From Actinomycetota bacterium (lineage in GTDB: Bacteria; Actinomycetota; Actinomycetes; Actinomycetales; Microbacteriaceae), in the NCBI GenBank assembly GCA_020160915.1, contig JAIUPK010000002.1:310001-374000 (forward strand): a stretch of 64,000 nt of DNA. The letters run 5' to 3'. Shown here piece after piece: positions 26,277 through 35,464 of the stretch. A program made the position numbers and the translations under genes. Within the stretch, counting starts at the first letter, position 1. Every line of letters starts with the position of its first letter. Below the pieces are notes generated by a model that was not told where the DNA came from, did no database searches, and was given only the letters and a program-made list of their open reading frames with translations.

Positions 26277-26965
26277 GCTGTCCTGTCGATCTGGTGGGCG
26301 GGGTCGTGGGTGCTGACGGGGGCGGCGAAGCGACCGGAATCGGCCGCGTCGATGATGGTGGCAAGGCTGTTGTGCAGGTGCACAGCGGTGGCTGACCGGG
26401 CGAGGTCCACGTCACCGGCGAGGATCGCCTCCACGATGAGCAGGTGCTCGCGGGCCGCAGCGGCGAGTCGCTGCGGGTTGTCCTGAGCCACCCGACGCAA
26501 GCGCGCGAGGTGGGTACGGAGGCCGGTGAGGGTGGACGCGAGGTAAGTGTTGGCGGCCGCGTCATCCACCGCCCGGTCGAAGCGGGCGACCAGGTCGTAG
26601 TAGGCGGACCGATCGGGATCGGCGATGAGACTCGCTGCCCCCGCGAACTCGTCGCGAAGCCCCTCGAACACGGCAGGGTCGCGACGCTGAGCGGCGAGGG
26701 CGGCGGCCTGCGTCTCGAGGGCGATGCGCACCTCGAACAGCTCCGCTGCACTGTCGGCGGATGCCTCGGCGACGACCACCCCGCGGCCGGGCAGTGACTC
26801 GACCAGCCCGTCGCCGCTGAGTCGCGCGAGCGCCTCACGCACGGGAGTGCGGCTGACGCCGAGCCGCGCGGCCTGCTCCACCTCGCCGAGGATGGTGCCC
26901 GGGGCGAGGTGCCACTCGAGGATCTCCGAGCGCAGGGCGCTGTACGCGCGATCGCTAGCCCGCAC
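26273..26965 (-). CDS. GntR-family (FadR subfamily) regulator, probable propionate-operon regulator
   Basis: 230-residue regulator. The N-terminal winged helix (about 8-72) contains [22 protein letters not shown], with the GntR-signature SRTPVREAL. The all-helical FCD ligand domain (about 80-215) has the expected metal-binding histidines near HLLIVEAI and HLHNSL. It is the first gene of the prp operon, overlapping prpD by 4 nt. The start is GTG 26965. Two inverted copies of CTGTATACAT lie in the upstream region and are the likely operators; one overlaps its own promoter. Confidence 0.88.
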   Translation of the reverse strand: MRASDRAYSALRSEILEWHLAPGTILGEVEQAARLGVSRTPVREALARLSGDGLVESLPGRGVVVAEASADSAAELFEVRIALETQAAALAAQRRDPAVFEGLRDEFAGAASLIADPDRSAYYDLVARFDRAVDDAAANTYLASTLTGLRTHLARLRRVAQDNPQRLAAAAREHLLIVEAILAGDVDLARSATAVHLHNSLATIIDAADSGRFAAPVSTHDPAHQIDRTA

Positions 26966-26980
26966 GCGCCCTCACCGCCT

Positions 26981-27042
26981 CTGTATACATTCGTGAGCCT
27001 TCAGGAGTGAAATCTACCCCGATTGAGCTGTAATGTATACAG
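26981..27042. promoter_or_regulatory. Pair of inverted GntR-type operators upstream of the prp operon
   Basis: CTGTATACAT (26981-26990) and its exact reverse complement ATGTATACAG (27033-27042) face each other across 42 nt between gntR and a divergent gene. Each is centred on the palindrome TGTATACA. The first overlaps a possible -10 (TATACA) for the operon. Confidence 0.6.
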
Positions 27043-27115
27043 CGGCGATTCCCAGCCGTGACCCAGCCCCGCTTGTTAGGGTGACTGCCGGTTCGAAACG
27101 ACCTCCCCCCGACTT

Positions 27116-27823
27116 ATGACGACTCTCCTGGACTCCGCCCTCAACGCGGCACAGCGAACCCTCGGCTCGGTGCGCGGCCTCATCCCCTCGTTGCGTTGGA
27201 CGCGCAAGCATCTGCCGATCGCGGCGACGGCGGCCGTATTCGCCCTCGTTGCTGTGTCCGCGCTGGCCCCGCCCCGCTGGCCCACACCGGCGGAGGAGTT
27301 CCAAGCGTTCATCGACCAGCACGCGCAGACGTTGAAGGTGCCATCGACGGTGCTCGCGGCATCCGTCACCCGCGACGACTACTCGGCCACTCCCGGCATC
27401 GCGACGCTCGCGGCGGGCGGCACCAACTACGACTGGGCCAAGCTCGTGCTGCTGCTGGCCGGCTTCCCCATGACCGAAGACAACGTGACCGTCTTCACCC
27501 GGTGGATGCGCCAGGAGAACGGCCCCGACGACTGGTGGAACCGCAACAACCCGCTGAACAACGGGTGGGGTTCCGGCGGCGGCGGGGGACTCGGCAGCTA
27601 CGACAACCTCGTGATCGCGGCCGAGAATGCGGCCGCTGCGCTGCGCACCAACGCCGGGTACGCCGGCATCGTCGACGCGTTCGCGTCGGGTGCACCCACC
27701 GATGTCATCGAGTCAGCGATCTGGGCCTCGCCGTGGGCATCCGGTCACTATGCCAACGGCGGCCACTGGGCGTACACGCCGGTGCCCGTGGTGAAGTCTC
27801 CCGACGGCACCTGGGGCCAGTAA
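27116..27823 (+). CDS. Exported protein with lysozyme/glucosaminidase-like domain, function not assigned
   Basis: 235-residue protein with one N-terminal membrane segment (about 38-57, IAATAAVFALVAVSALAPP) and an extracytoplasmic domain. The conserved part reads VFTRWMRQENGPDDWWNRNN and then PLNNGWGSGGGGGLGSYDNL, with a second block AIWASPWASGHYANGGHW. This pattern occurs in actinobacterial and phage cell-wall-associated proteins and looks like a peptidoglycan-hydrolase fold, with the Glu of RQENG as a possible catalytic acid; that is inference. ATG 27116 has no clear ribosome site. It diverges from the prp operon and ends at a bidirectional hairpin. Confidence 0.65.
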   Translation: MTTLLDSALNAAQRTLGSVRGLIPSLRWTRKHLPIAATAAVFALVAVSALAPPRWPTPAEEFQAFIDQHAQTLKVPSTVLAASVTRDDYSATPGIATLAAGGTNYDWAKLVLLLAGFPMTEDNVTVFTRWMRQENGPDDWWNRNNPLNNGWGSGGGGGLGSYDNLVIAAENAAAALRTNAGYAGIVDAFASGAPTDVIESAIWASPWASGHYANGGHWAYTPVPVVKSPDGTWGQ

Positions 27824-27829
27824 CGGTGA

Positions 27830-27865
27830 GAGGCCGCCGCGGAGCACAGATTCCGCGACGGCCTC
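27830..27865. terminator. Bidirectional hairpin terminator
   Basis: GAGGCCG...GCGGA pairs with TCCGC...CGGCCTC (two short internal loops), between convergent genes ending at 27823 and 27881. Confidence 0.65.
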
Positions 27866-27880
27866 GGCTAGTTGCCCTGC

Positions 27881-28147
27881 TCACCGAACGGGCAGGGTGA
27901 GTCGAGCCTGACGCTCGAAGGTGCGCTCGCGCTCCAGTCGCGCGAGCTGCTGCTCGATGCGGCTGGCACGCCGCTCACGCGACTCGATCACGAGGGGCCG
28001 GCGGCCCCACTTGATCAGCGCGATGCCGATAGTCAACGCGGCGCGATCGAGCAGGGTGACCCGCCGGATCGGCGGCGCCGCAGGCTGCAGCACCGGTTGG
28101 GGTGGATGGTCGTGACGACCGGGAGCGGTCGACAGTGTGGTGTTCAT
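27881..28147 (-). CDS. Small conserved basic protein, function unknown
   Basis: 88-residue protein. A disordered Pro-rich start (MNTTLSTAPGRHDHPPQP) leads to an amphipathic hydrophobic stretch, VTLLDRAALTIGIALIKWGR, and an Arg/Glu-rich helix (ESRERRASRIEQQLARLERE) likely to form a coiled coil. The middle helix could associate with the membrane. ATG 28147 has GAGGAAGAAG upstream. A tiny ORF with a perfect ribosome site lies 177 nt upstream on the same strand and may be its leader. No function can be assigned. Confidence 0.6.
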   Translation of the reverse strand: MNTTLSTAPGRHDHPPQPVLQPAAPPIRRVTLLDRAALTIGIALIKWGRRPLVIESRERRASRIEQQLARLERERTFERQARLTLPVR

Positions 28148-28323
28148 GGCGATCTTCTTCCTCACGGGATTCGCTTGTGGCGGGGTGCGGCGACAGCGCT
28201 GAGTGAGCGCGCCGCCGTGCGTGGCGAGATGAGTGTCCGCGAAGCACGGGATGCCCGTGCGGGAGTCACTCGAGCTTCGAGAGCGTCGCCACCGATCAAC
28301 GGGTGGCGTGAACAGCTACCCGA
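28148..28323. other. Non-coding spacer
   Basis: Between the small basic protein gene and the 21-codon ORF. No convincing ORF on either strand. It is GC-rich with several short G/C inverted repeats (for example around GTGCGGGAGTCACTCGAG), and is probably the 5' leader of the 27881-28147 gene. Confidence 0.4.
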
Positions 28324-28389
28324 TCAGTCGGCGAGGACGCCGACGAAGCCGGCGGTGGTGGGAATCATCCCTCGAAATGCAATCAACAC
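28324..28389 (-). CDS. 21-residue small ORF with perfect Shine-Dalgarno
   Basis: GTG at 28389 opens a 22-codon frame that begins MLIAFRGMIPTTAG and ends VLAD before TGA. On the minus strand AAAGGAGG lies exactly 6 nt before the GTG, the strongest ribosome site in this region. A plausible promoter (TTGCGG, 18 nt, TACCGT) stands upstream. The peptide is hydrophobic with one Arg. It could be a leader peptide for the 27881-28147 gene or a small membrane protein. Coding is supported only by the translation signals. Confidence 0.45.
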   Translation of the reverse strand: MLIAFRGMIPTTAGFVGVLAD

Positions 28390-28514
28390 GGTCGGCCTCC
28401 TTTCGGCATGAAGTGCGGCGCCCCTGTGGCGCGACATTCACGGTAGCGGCCATGTCGCGGCTGCCGCAACCCATGACACGCCCGGGGCGACAACGGAATG
28501 GTAACGACCGACGA

Positions 28515-28910
28515 TCACACCACGGTCGGGGGCAGAGGCTTGCCCGGCGGGGTCGAGGAGGGGCCACCGTCGGTCTCCACGTCCGCCAGACCGGTCGCCT
28601 CGAGAACGTTCACGATGGTGTCGACAGTCTGCTCAGAGTTGCGACCCTTGCGCATCACGACGAGGCCGACGATCGCAAGCCCCAGGAAGATCGCCCCGGC
28701 GAAGGGGGCGAGCTCGACCAGCCAGCCGGCCCAGACATCCGACACCTCAGGGATGAAGGCGCCGAAGAAGTACAGCACGCCGCACGCCAGTGCGAGCACG
28801 CCGAAGACGACCAGCAGTAGCGCACCGATGAGAACGCGTCCGACCTTCCCGGCGGGCGTGTCCTCGCCCGAGAGGTCGATCGTGAAGGCAGACTTCTCAG
28901 AATCGCTCAT
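28515..28910 (-). CDS. Membrane protein, function unknown (two transmembrane helices)
   Basis: 131-residue protein. A polar start (MSDSEKSAFTIDLSGEDTP) is followed by two hydrophobic helices (about 20-48 VLIGALLLVVFGVLALACGV, and 60-80 LAPFAGAIFLGLAIVGLVVM) and a polar C-terminal tail ending PPGKPLPPTVV. ATG 28910 has -10 box TATGGT 7 nt upstream (28918-28923, minus strand), so it is probably leaderless; an in-frame ATG at 28922 would overlap that box. Function unknown. Confidence 0.65.
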   Translation of the reverse strand: MSDSEKSAFTIDLSGEDTPAGKVGRVLIGALLLVVFGVLALACGVLYFFGAFIPEVSDVWAGWLVELAPFAGAIFLGLAIVGLVVMRKGRNSEQTVDTIVNVLEATGLADVETDGGPSSTPPGKPLPPTVV

Positions 28911-28958
28911 GCCCGACACCATAGTGGCGGGTATGGGGCGACGCCAGAGGGTAGTCAG

Positions 28959-29396
28959 CTAGCGGATGCGGCGACCGCTGATCGACGTCGGGAAGATGCG
29001 CACGTAGTTGAACTTCTCGGTGCTGGTCGCGGTCGGCAGCCGCAGAACACCCGAGCTCTCGATCATGTCGTCGCGGTCGAGACGATGGGCCGTGCCCTTG
29101 ACGACGACGCTCCAGCGGTGGCCGCCGTGGCGGCCGTCGACCTCGAAGGCGACGACCGGGTTCGCCGCGATGTCAACTAGCTTGGAACCCGGCGCGCTGC
29201 GGAAGAAGATCTCCTCGCCGGTGACCACGTAGTTGATGGGGAAGATGTCGAGTCCGTCGGTCGTCTGCACAGCGATACGGCCGAGGCTTGCCTTCGCCAG
29301 CAGACGCCAGCAGTCGTCAGAACTCACGGAGGCGATGGCGCCGCTCTTGCCCTCTGCATTCGGCGGGAGTATCGCCCTCATGGCGTGGGTAGACAT
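28959..29396 (-). CDS. Pyridoxamine 5'-phosphate oxidase-fold, flavin-binding protein
   Basis: 145-residue split-barrel protein of the 'nitroimidazole resistance/FMN-binding' type. The core is CWRLLAKASLGRIAVQTTDG then LDIFPINYVVTGEEIFFRS, followed by NPVVAFEVDG and WSVVVKGTAHRL. Family members bind F420, FMN or haem and often reduce small molecules. Similar genes belong to the mycobacterial DosR regulon. It diverges from cydA across a region with two inverted GGGACCTT-type boxes, so it is likely co-regulated with cytochrome bd. ATG 29396 was chosen over a TTG at 29408 and an ATG at 29381. Confidence 0.8.
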   Translation of the reverse strand: MSTHAMRAILPPNAEGKSGAIASVSSDDCWRLLAKASLGRIAVQTTDGLDIFPINYVVTGEEIFFRSAPGSKLVDIAANPVVAFEVDGRHGGHRWSVVVKGTAHRLDRDDMIESSGVLRLPTATSTEKFNYVRIFPTSISGRRIR

Positions 29397-29426
29397 GACC
29401 TCAGTCAACGCCGAACCCCCGATCGG

Positions 29427-29471
29427 CCATAGGGCAGAAGGTCCCGCGGGGCCACGGGACCTTCGACCCTA
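29427..29471. promoter_or_regulatory. Two inverted DevR/DosR-like boxes between the PPOX-fold gene and cydA
   Basis: Plus strand GGGACCTTCGACCC (29456-29469). Minus strand GGGACCTTCTGCCC (29432-29445). Together they form a large inverted repeat (TAGGG...AAGGTCCCG / CGGGACCTT...CCCTA). They sit about 68 nt before cydA and 50 nt before the PPOX start, right for an activator serving both. A third copy lies at 38628-38641 beside the DevS-like kinase gene. Confidence 0.65.
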
Positions 29472-29495
29472 GGTGTGATGTCTGCGGAGCGGAAT

Positions 29496-29522
29496 CGTGG
29501 AGTTGACCAATCAACTCCCACG
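29496..29522 (+). promoter_or_regulatory. Hairpin in the cydA leader
   Basis: CGTGGAGTTGA-CCAA-TCAACTCCCACG, an 11-bp stem with one bulged C, ends 14 nt before the cydA start and abuts the ribosome site GAGGAAGG. It could modulate translation, or the inner AGTTGACCAATCAACT could bind a redox regulator. Confidence 0.5.
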
Positions 29523-29536
29523 AGGAAGGCCCTGCC

Positions 29537-31099
29537 TTGGATCCCGTCGACATCGCCCGCTGGCAATTCGGCATCACAACCGTGTACCACTTCCTGCTCG
29601 TTCCGCTCACTCTGGGCCTCGGCCCGACCGTCGCCATCATGCAGACAATGTGGGTGCGCACCGGTAACGAGCGCTACCTGAGAATGACCAAGTTCTGGGG
29701 CAAGCTCTACCTGATCAACTTCATCATGGGTGTCGCCACCGGCATCGTGCAGGAGTTCCAGTTCGGCATGGCATGGAGCGAGTACTCCCGCTTCGTGGGT
29801 GACGTCTTCGGGGCGCCGCTGGCCATGGAGGGACTGCTCGCCTTCTTCATCGAGTCGACCTTCCTCGGTCTGTGGATCTTCGGCTGGAACCGTCTGCCGA
29901 AGCGGCTGCACCTCGCGACCCTCTGGCTCGCCGTGCTGGGCTCGATCGTGTCGGCGTTCTTCATCATTGCCGCCAACTCGTGGATGCAGCATCCGGTGGG
30001 CATCGAGTTCGTCGATGGGCGTCCAGTGCTGACCGACATCTTCGCGGTGCTCTCCAACAACACCGCGATCGCCGCCTACACCCACACGATCTTCGGCGCC
30101 CTCGGAGTCGGCGGGGCGTTCCTGCTCGGTATCGCCTGGTACCAGCTCTGGCAGCGTCGCAAGGACAACATCGACACCGTGGATGCTGCGGGCCGCGTCG
30201 TCGTGGGCGAGAACCGCACCATCCCGGGCCGCGACAAGGCCGACCACAGCGTCTGGATCACGTCGCTGCGGTGGGGTGCCGTGGTCGCGATCATCGGCTT
30301 CGCGGGGGTTGCCATCACTGGTGACTATCAGGCCAAGCTCATGTTCGAGCAGCAGCCGATGAAGATGGCCGCCGCCGAGGCAGCCTGCACCGATGGCACC
30401 GGATTCTCGGTGCTCGCCTTCGGTGACCTTGCCGCCCAGGACTGCTCCCAGGTGACCACCGTCATCGAGATCCCCGGGTTGCTCTCGTTCCTCGCGAACG
30501 GTGATTTCACGACCGAGGTCAAGGGCGTCAACACACTCGTGCCGATCTATCAGGACAAGTACGGAACCAACCTCCCCGACAACCCGATCCTCGGTGACCG
30601 GGCCGGCCAGGCGATCGACTACGTACCTCTCATGGCAGTCACCTACTGGGGCTTCCGCCTGATGATCGGGTTCGGGGCGCTCGCTGCCTTCGCAGCAGTC
30701 GTCGCCCTGTGGATGACCCGCAAGGGAACGGTACCCAAGTCGAAGTGGCTCATGCGCCTCGCCCTGCTGGGCATCCTCGCTCCGTTCGCGGCCAGCGCGG
30801 CCGGCTGGGTCTTCACGGAGATGGGCCGCCAGCCCTTCGTCGTGGCCCCCAACCCGACGCCCGGTGGCATCGACGGTGTGTTCATGTTCACCGCGTCAGC
30901 GGTCTCGCCCGGAGTGGAACCGTGGGAGATGATCGTCTCTCTCGTGGCCCTCACCCTCGTCTACCTGGCTCTGCTGGTGGTCGAAGTGGGTCTGCTCGTC
31001 AAGTACGCCCGGGCCGGAGTCGCGGGTGTGATGCCCGAGCTCGACGAGAGCCACGACGACACCGACAAGACCGACGACGTGCTCGCGTTCGCCTACTAA
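29537..31099 (+). CDS. cydA: Cytochrome bd ubiquinol/menaquinol oxidase subunit I
   Basis: Quinol oxidase subunit carrying haems b558, b595 and d, with high oxygen affinity. The 520-residue multi-pass protein has His18 in TTVYHFLLVPLTLG (axial haem ligand), a second histidine in AYTHTIFGALG, and the quinol-site GRQP motif in TEMGRQPFVV. The start is TTG at 29537: it gives the canonical N-terminus (DPVDIARWQFG) and has GAGGAAGG upstream, and no ATG or GTG fits. It is followed by cydB after 21 nt. The upstream DevR-like boxes suggest induction at low oxygen. Confidence 0.96.
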   Translation: MDPVDIARWQFGITTVYHFLLVPLTLGLGPTVAIMQTMWVRTGNERYLRMTKFWGKLYLINFIMGVATGIVQEFQFGMAWSEYSRFVGDVFGAPLAMEGLLAFFIESTFLGLWIFGWNRLPKRLHLATLWLAVLGSIVSAFFIIAANSWMQHPVGIEFVDGRPVLTDIFAVLSNNTAIAAYTHTIFGALGVGGAFLLGIAWYQLWQRRKDNIDTVDAAGRVVVGENRTIPGRDKADHSVWITSLRWGAVVAIIGFAGVAITGDYQAKLMFEQQPMKMAAAEAACTDGTGFSVLAFGDLAAQDCSQVTTVIEIPGLLSFLANGDFTTEVKGVNTLVPIYQDKYGTNLPDNPILGDRAGQAIDYVPLMAVTYWGFRLMIGFGALAAFAAVVALWMTRKGTVPKSKWLMRLALLGILAPFAASAAGWVFTEMGRQPFVVAPNPTPGGIDGVFMFTASAVSPGVEPWEMIVSLVALTLVYLALLVVEVGLLVKYARAGVAGVMPELDESHDDTDKTDDVLAFAY

Positions 31100-31120
31100 G
31101 CCGCTAGGAGACTTTCAATC

Positions 31121-32149
<1,029 letters not shown>

Positions 32150-32152
32150 CTG

Positions 32153-35100
32153 ATGTTCTCGTCGCGAGCCCTGCTTCCGCGTCGCTTCGTGTACCTGGTC
32201 GGTGCACTGAGCGGCGCGAAAGCGCTGTCACTGGTCATGCTCGCCGAGTGCATCGCCCGGGGGATCTCCGCCATCGCGGCGGGGGACCCCGGGTGGTCCG
32301 GCGTGCTGGGCTGGGCGGCGGCCGCTGCGCTGCTGAGGGCCGGGTCCGCCTGGGCCACCTCGGTGGTCGCCGCGCGTGCCGCTCTCGACACGAAGCAGCG
32401 CCTACGGGCACAGCTGGCCGACGTGCTGGTCTCGGGAACGCCCCGGGTCGGGTCATCCGCGGCCCTGGCAACCCGCGGGCTCGACGACCTCGACGAGTAC
32501 TTCACGAGCGTGCTGCCCGCCATCACCTCGGTGGCCGTCGTGCCGCTCGTGCTGATCGCGCGGGTCGTGTTCGCGGACTGGCTGAGCGCCGTGATCCTCG
32601 TGCTCACGGTGCCGCTCATCCCGGTGTTCATGGTGCTCGTGGGGCAGTACACGAAGCAGAAGACGGATGCCGCGGCATCCGCCCTCGACCGCCTCAGTGA
32701 CCACGTGGTCGAGTTGGCGCGCGGGCTTCCCGTGCTGGTGGGACTGGGCCGCGCCGACGATCAGGCGCAGGCTCTGCGCGGCATCTCCGACGACTACCGC
32801 AAGCGCACCCTCGCGACTCTGCGCACCGCGTTCCTCTCCTCGCTCGTGCTCGAGCTGATCGCCACGATCTCCGTGGCGGTCGTCGCGGTGACGATCGGCG
32901 TGCGGATCCTCGGCGGCGATATGAGCCTCGAGGTCGGCCTGCTCGTGCTGATCCTTGCGCCCGAGTGCTACACGCCGTTCCGCGAGTTCGGGGCGGCGTA
33001 CCACGCGTCCCGGGCGGGGGTTGCAGCGTTCGAGCGGGTCACGGCCATCGTCGACGCACCGCTCGCCGTTCGCACGGTGGTACCGGCGTCGACGGTGTCG
33101 GTGTCGCACTTCACCGTCACCTACCCCACCGGCACGGTTGTCGCTCCGGTGAGCTTCGCTCTGCCGCCGGTCGGGATCACTGCGTTGCTCGGGGCGAGCG
33201 GCACCGGCAAGAGCACACTGCTGCGCGCGCTTGCGGGCCGGCTCGACGCCGAGGCGATCGTGTCGGGCGAGCTGGCGGGCATCGACGCCGATCGAATCGC
33301 GTGGGCTCCGCAGCATCCCCGGGCCGTCGAGAGCACCGTGCGCGCGGAGCTCGAACTGTACGCGCTCGGCCTGCCGGTCGATGACCTGCTCACTCGACTC
33401 GGCTTGGCCGTGGTCGCCGACTCCGACCCCGCCGAGTTGAGCCCCGGCGAGCTGCGTCGGCTCGCCGTCGCACGCGCGGCACTGAGGGTGCGCTCCGGTG
33501 CGACGCTTCTGCTGCTCGATGAGCCGACCGCACACCTTGACGACCACTGGGCCGCCGTCGTGCAAGGCCTCGTTGCCGAGCTGGCCGAGACCTGCAGCGT
33601 GCTGGTCGCGTCGCACGACACGGCGGTAACCTCGATCGCGACCGGTGCAATCCGGTTGGGTGCGCCGGGGCCTCTGCGGGAGCGTGCTGAGGATGGCACG
33701 GTGAGCGAGGGGCGCGCGCGTCAGCGCGTCGCGACCGAACGGGTCGAACCCCGCGAGATCGCGCGGGCCTGGAGCGAGTTCGTTCGCCCCGCGATGGGCC
33801 GCTACGTTGGCTCGGCCGTGCTGGGAACTCTGGCCGCAGGCTTCGCGATCGCCCTCACCGCCGTGTCGGCCTGGCTGATCGTGCGCGCCAGCGACCAGCC
33901 CGCCATCATGTACCTTCTGGTCGCCATCGTGGGCGTGCGATTCTTCGGGCTCGGCCGCGCCGGTCTGCGCTACGCGGAGCGGTTGGTCACCCACGACGCG
34001 GCCTTCACCTCCGCAACTGCTCTGCGCCTGCGGCTCTGGGCCGCGCTCTCCGCTCGCGCCGGCAGCTCCCGCGCGCTGCAGCGCGGGGGCACAGCGCTCG
34101 ACTACCTCGTCGGTGCGACTGACGAGATCCGTGACCTTGTGCCGCGGGTGCTCGTGCCCGGTGCGGTCGGCGTCGTGGTGTCCATCGGAGCCGTCATCAC
34201 CGTCGGACTCATCCTGCCGACCGCGCTCGCCGTGATCGTGGCGACCCTCATGGTCGCCCTGCTCATGGCGCCCCTGATCGCGCTCGCGGCGGACCGTGCT
34301 GCCGAGCGCGACCGGCAGCGGATGCGCTCCGGCGTGCTGAGGCGGTTCGTCGCCTTCCTCGACGCGGCCGATGACCTGCGCGGCAACGGTGTCGATGGCA
34401 TCGTGCGCGCCGAACTCGCGGAGGCAGATCAGCGGGTCAGCGCATTCAGCCGGCGGGTCGCGGCATCCCGAGGTCTGGGACTGGCAACCGTCCTGCTCGC
34501 CTGCGGGCTGGGCACGGTCGGCATGCTCGCTGTGGGATCGAGCGCCGTGGCATCCGGAGCCATCGGTGTGGAGCTCGTAGCCGTACTCGCACTGCTACCG
34601 ATCGCTCTCGCCGACTCGCTCGCCGGATTCGTGGCTGCGATGCAGCTGCTGCCCGCGCTGGTCACCGCCCTCGCCCGTGTCGCCCGGATGCGCGAACCCG
34701 CCATTGACCTGCACCGCACGGCGGCCCTCGACCGCCCGGTGACCGATCTGCGCCTCACGCGGCTCGCCGCGACCTGGCCCGGTGCGACCTCGCCCGCCTT
34801 CGAGCACGTTTCGGCGGACGCGAAGCGCGGGGACTGGCTCGTCGTCTCGGGCGAGTCTGGAACCGGCAAGTCGACTCTGCTCAGCGTGTTGCTCGGCCAG
34901 CTCGCGCCGAGCGACGGCTGGCTCGAGTTCAACGGGCGCGACATCGCGGAGCTCGACCCGGTGCAGTTGCGTCGTCACGTGTCGTGGTGCCCGCAGGATT
35001 CGCACCTGTTCGATTCGACGATCCGCGCCAACCTGCTGATCGCCCGCTCGCGCGACGACGCACCGAGCGAGACGGAGCTGACCGAGGCCCTGACCCGGGC

Positions 35101-35416
35101 CGGACTGTCCCAGCTCATCGCCGCCCTGCCCGACGGGCTCGACACCCGCATCGGTTCGCAGGGCTCGCACCTCTCCGGTGGCGAGCGTCAGCGGCTGGCA
35201 GTGGCCCGCACGCTGCTGTCACGGTCGGAGATCGTCCTGCTCGACGAGCCCACCGCCCATCTCGACGAGGACACCGCCGACCAGCTCATGGACGACCTGA
35301 GGATGGCGTTCGCCGACCGCATCGTCGTGCTGGTCACGCACCACCACGGCGACACGCGCCTCGGCGACCAGGTACTGCGGCTGGGATCGCAGCAGTCAGC
35401 GCGGGTTCCGGCCTAG
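32153..35416 (+). CDS. cydDC: Fused CydDC thiol/haem ABC exporter required for cytochrome bd assembly
   Basis: 1087-residue fusion of two half-transporters that in many bacteria are separate CydD and CydC. First half: membrane domain to about residue 310, then an ATPase with Walker A GASGTGKST, signature LSPGELRRLAVARA and Walker B LLLLDEPTAHLD. Second half (from about 535): membrane domain, then Walker A GESGTGKST, signature LSGGERQRLAVART and Walker B IVLLDEPTAHLDEDT. The first signature (LSPGE) departs from LSGGQ, so the first nucleotide site is probably degenerate, as in many heterodimeric exporters. Family members export cysteine/glutathione or handle haem to keep the periplasm reducing. 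Confidence 0.93.
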   Translation: MFSSRALLPRRFVYLVGALSGAKALSLVMLAECIARGISAIAAGDPGWSGVLGWAAAAALLRAGSAWATSVVAARAALDTKQRLRAQLADVLVSGTPRVGSSAALATRGLDDLDEYFTSVLPAITSVAVVPLVLIARVVFADWLSAVILVLTVPLIPVFMVLVGQYTKQKTDAAASALDRLSDHVVELARGLPVLVGLGRADDQAQALRGISDDYRKRTLATLRTAFLSSLVLELIATISVAVVAVTIGVRILGGDMSLEVGLLVLILAPECYTPFREFGAAYHASRAGVAAFERVTAIVDAPLAVRTVVPASTVSVSHFTVTYPTGTVVAPVSFALPPVGITALLGASGTGKSTLLRALAGRLDAEAIVSGELAGIDADRIAWAPQHPRAVESTVRAELELYALGLPVDDLLTRLGLAVVADSDPAELSPGELRRLAVARAALRVRSGATLLLLDEPTAHLDDHWAAVVQGLVAELAETCSVLVASHDTAVTSIATGAIRLGAPGPLRERAEDGTVSEGRARQRVATERVEPREIARAWSEFVRPAMGRYVGSAVLGTLAAGFAIALTAVSAWLIVRASDQPAIMYLLVAIVGVRFFGLGRAGLRYAERLVTHDAAFTSATALRLRLWAALSARAGSSRALQRGGTALDYLVGATDEIRDLVPRVLVPGAVGVVVSIGAVITVGLILPTALAVIVATLMVALLMAPLIALAADRAAERDRQRMRSGVLRRFVAFLDAADDLRGNGVDGIVRAELAEADQRVSAFSRRVAASRGLGLATVLLACGLGTVGMLAVGSSAVASGAIGVELVAVLALLPIALADSLAGFVAAMQLLPALVTALARVARMREPAIDLHRTAALDRPVTDLRLTRLAATWPGATSPAFEHVSADAKRGDWLVVSGESGTGKSTLLSVLLGQLAPSDGWLEFNGRDIAELDPVQLRRHVSWCPQDSHLFDSTIRANLLIARSRDDAPSETELTEALTRAGLSQLIAALPDGLDTRIGSQGSHLSGGERQRLAVARTLLSRSEIVLLDEPTAHLDEDTADQLMDDLRMAFADRIVVLVTHHHGDTRLGDQVLRLGSQQSARVPA

Positions 35417-35424
35417 CGGCCGGA
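35407..35424 (+). terminator. Hairpin overlapping the cydDC stop codon
   Basis: TCCGGCC-TAGC-GGCCGGA, with the TAG stop in the loop. It ends the cyd operon, facing the convergent phosphoketolase gene. Confidence 0.55.
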
Positions 35425-35464
35425 CGCGCGCCGGTCTAGCGGACATCCGCCGCCGGCCCGCGAC

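Noticed and set aside
29501-29516. AGTTGACCAATCAACT as a Rex-type redox operator for cydA
   Set aside because: Rex sites as I know them have TTGTGAA...TTCACAA arms. Only the general palindromic form fits, so it is reported as a hairpin without naming a regulator.
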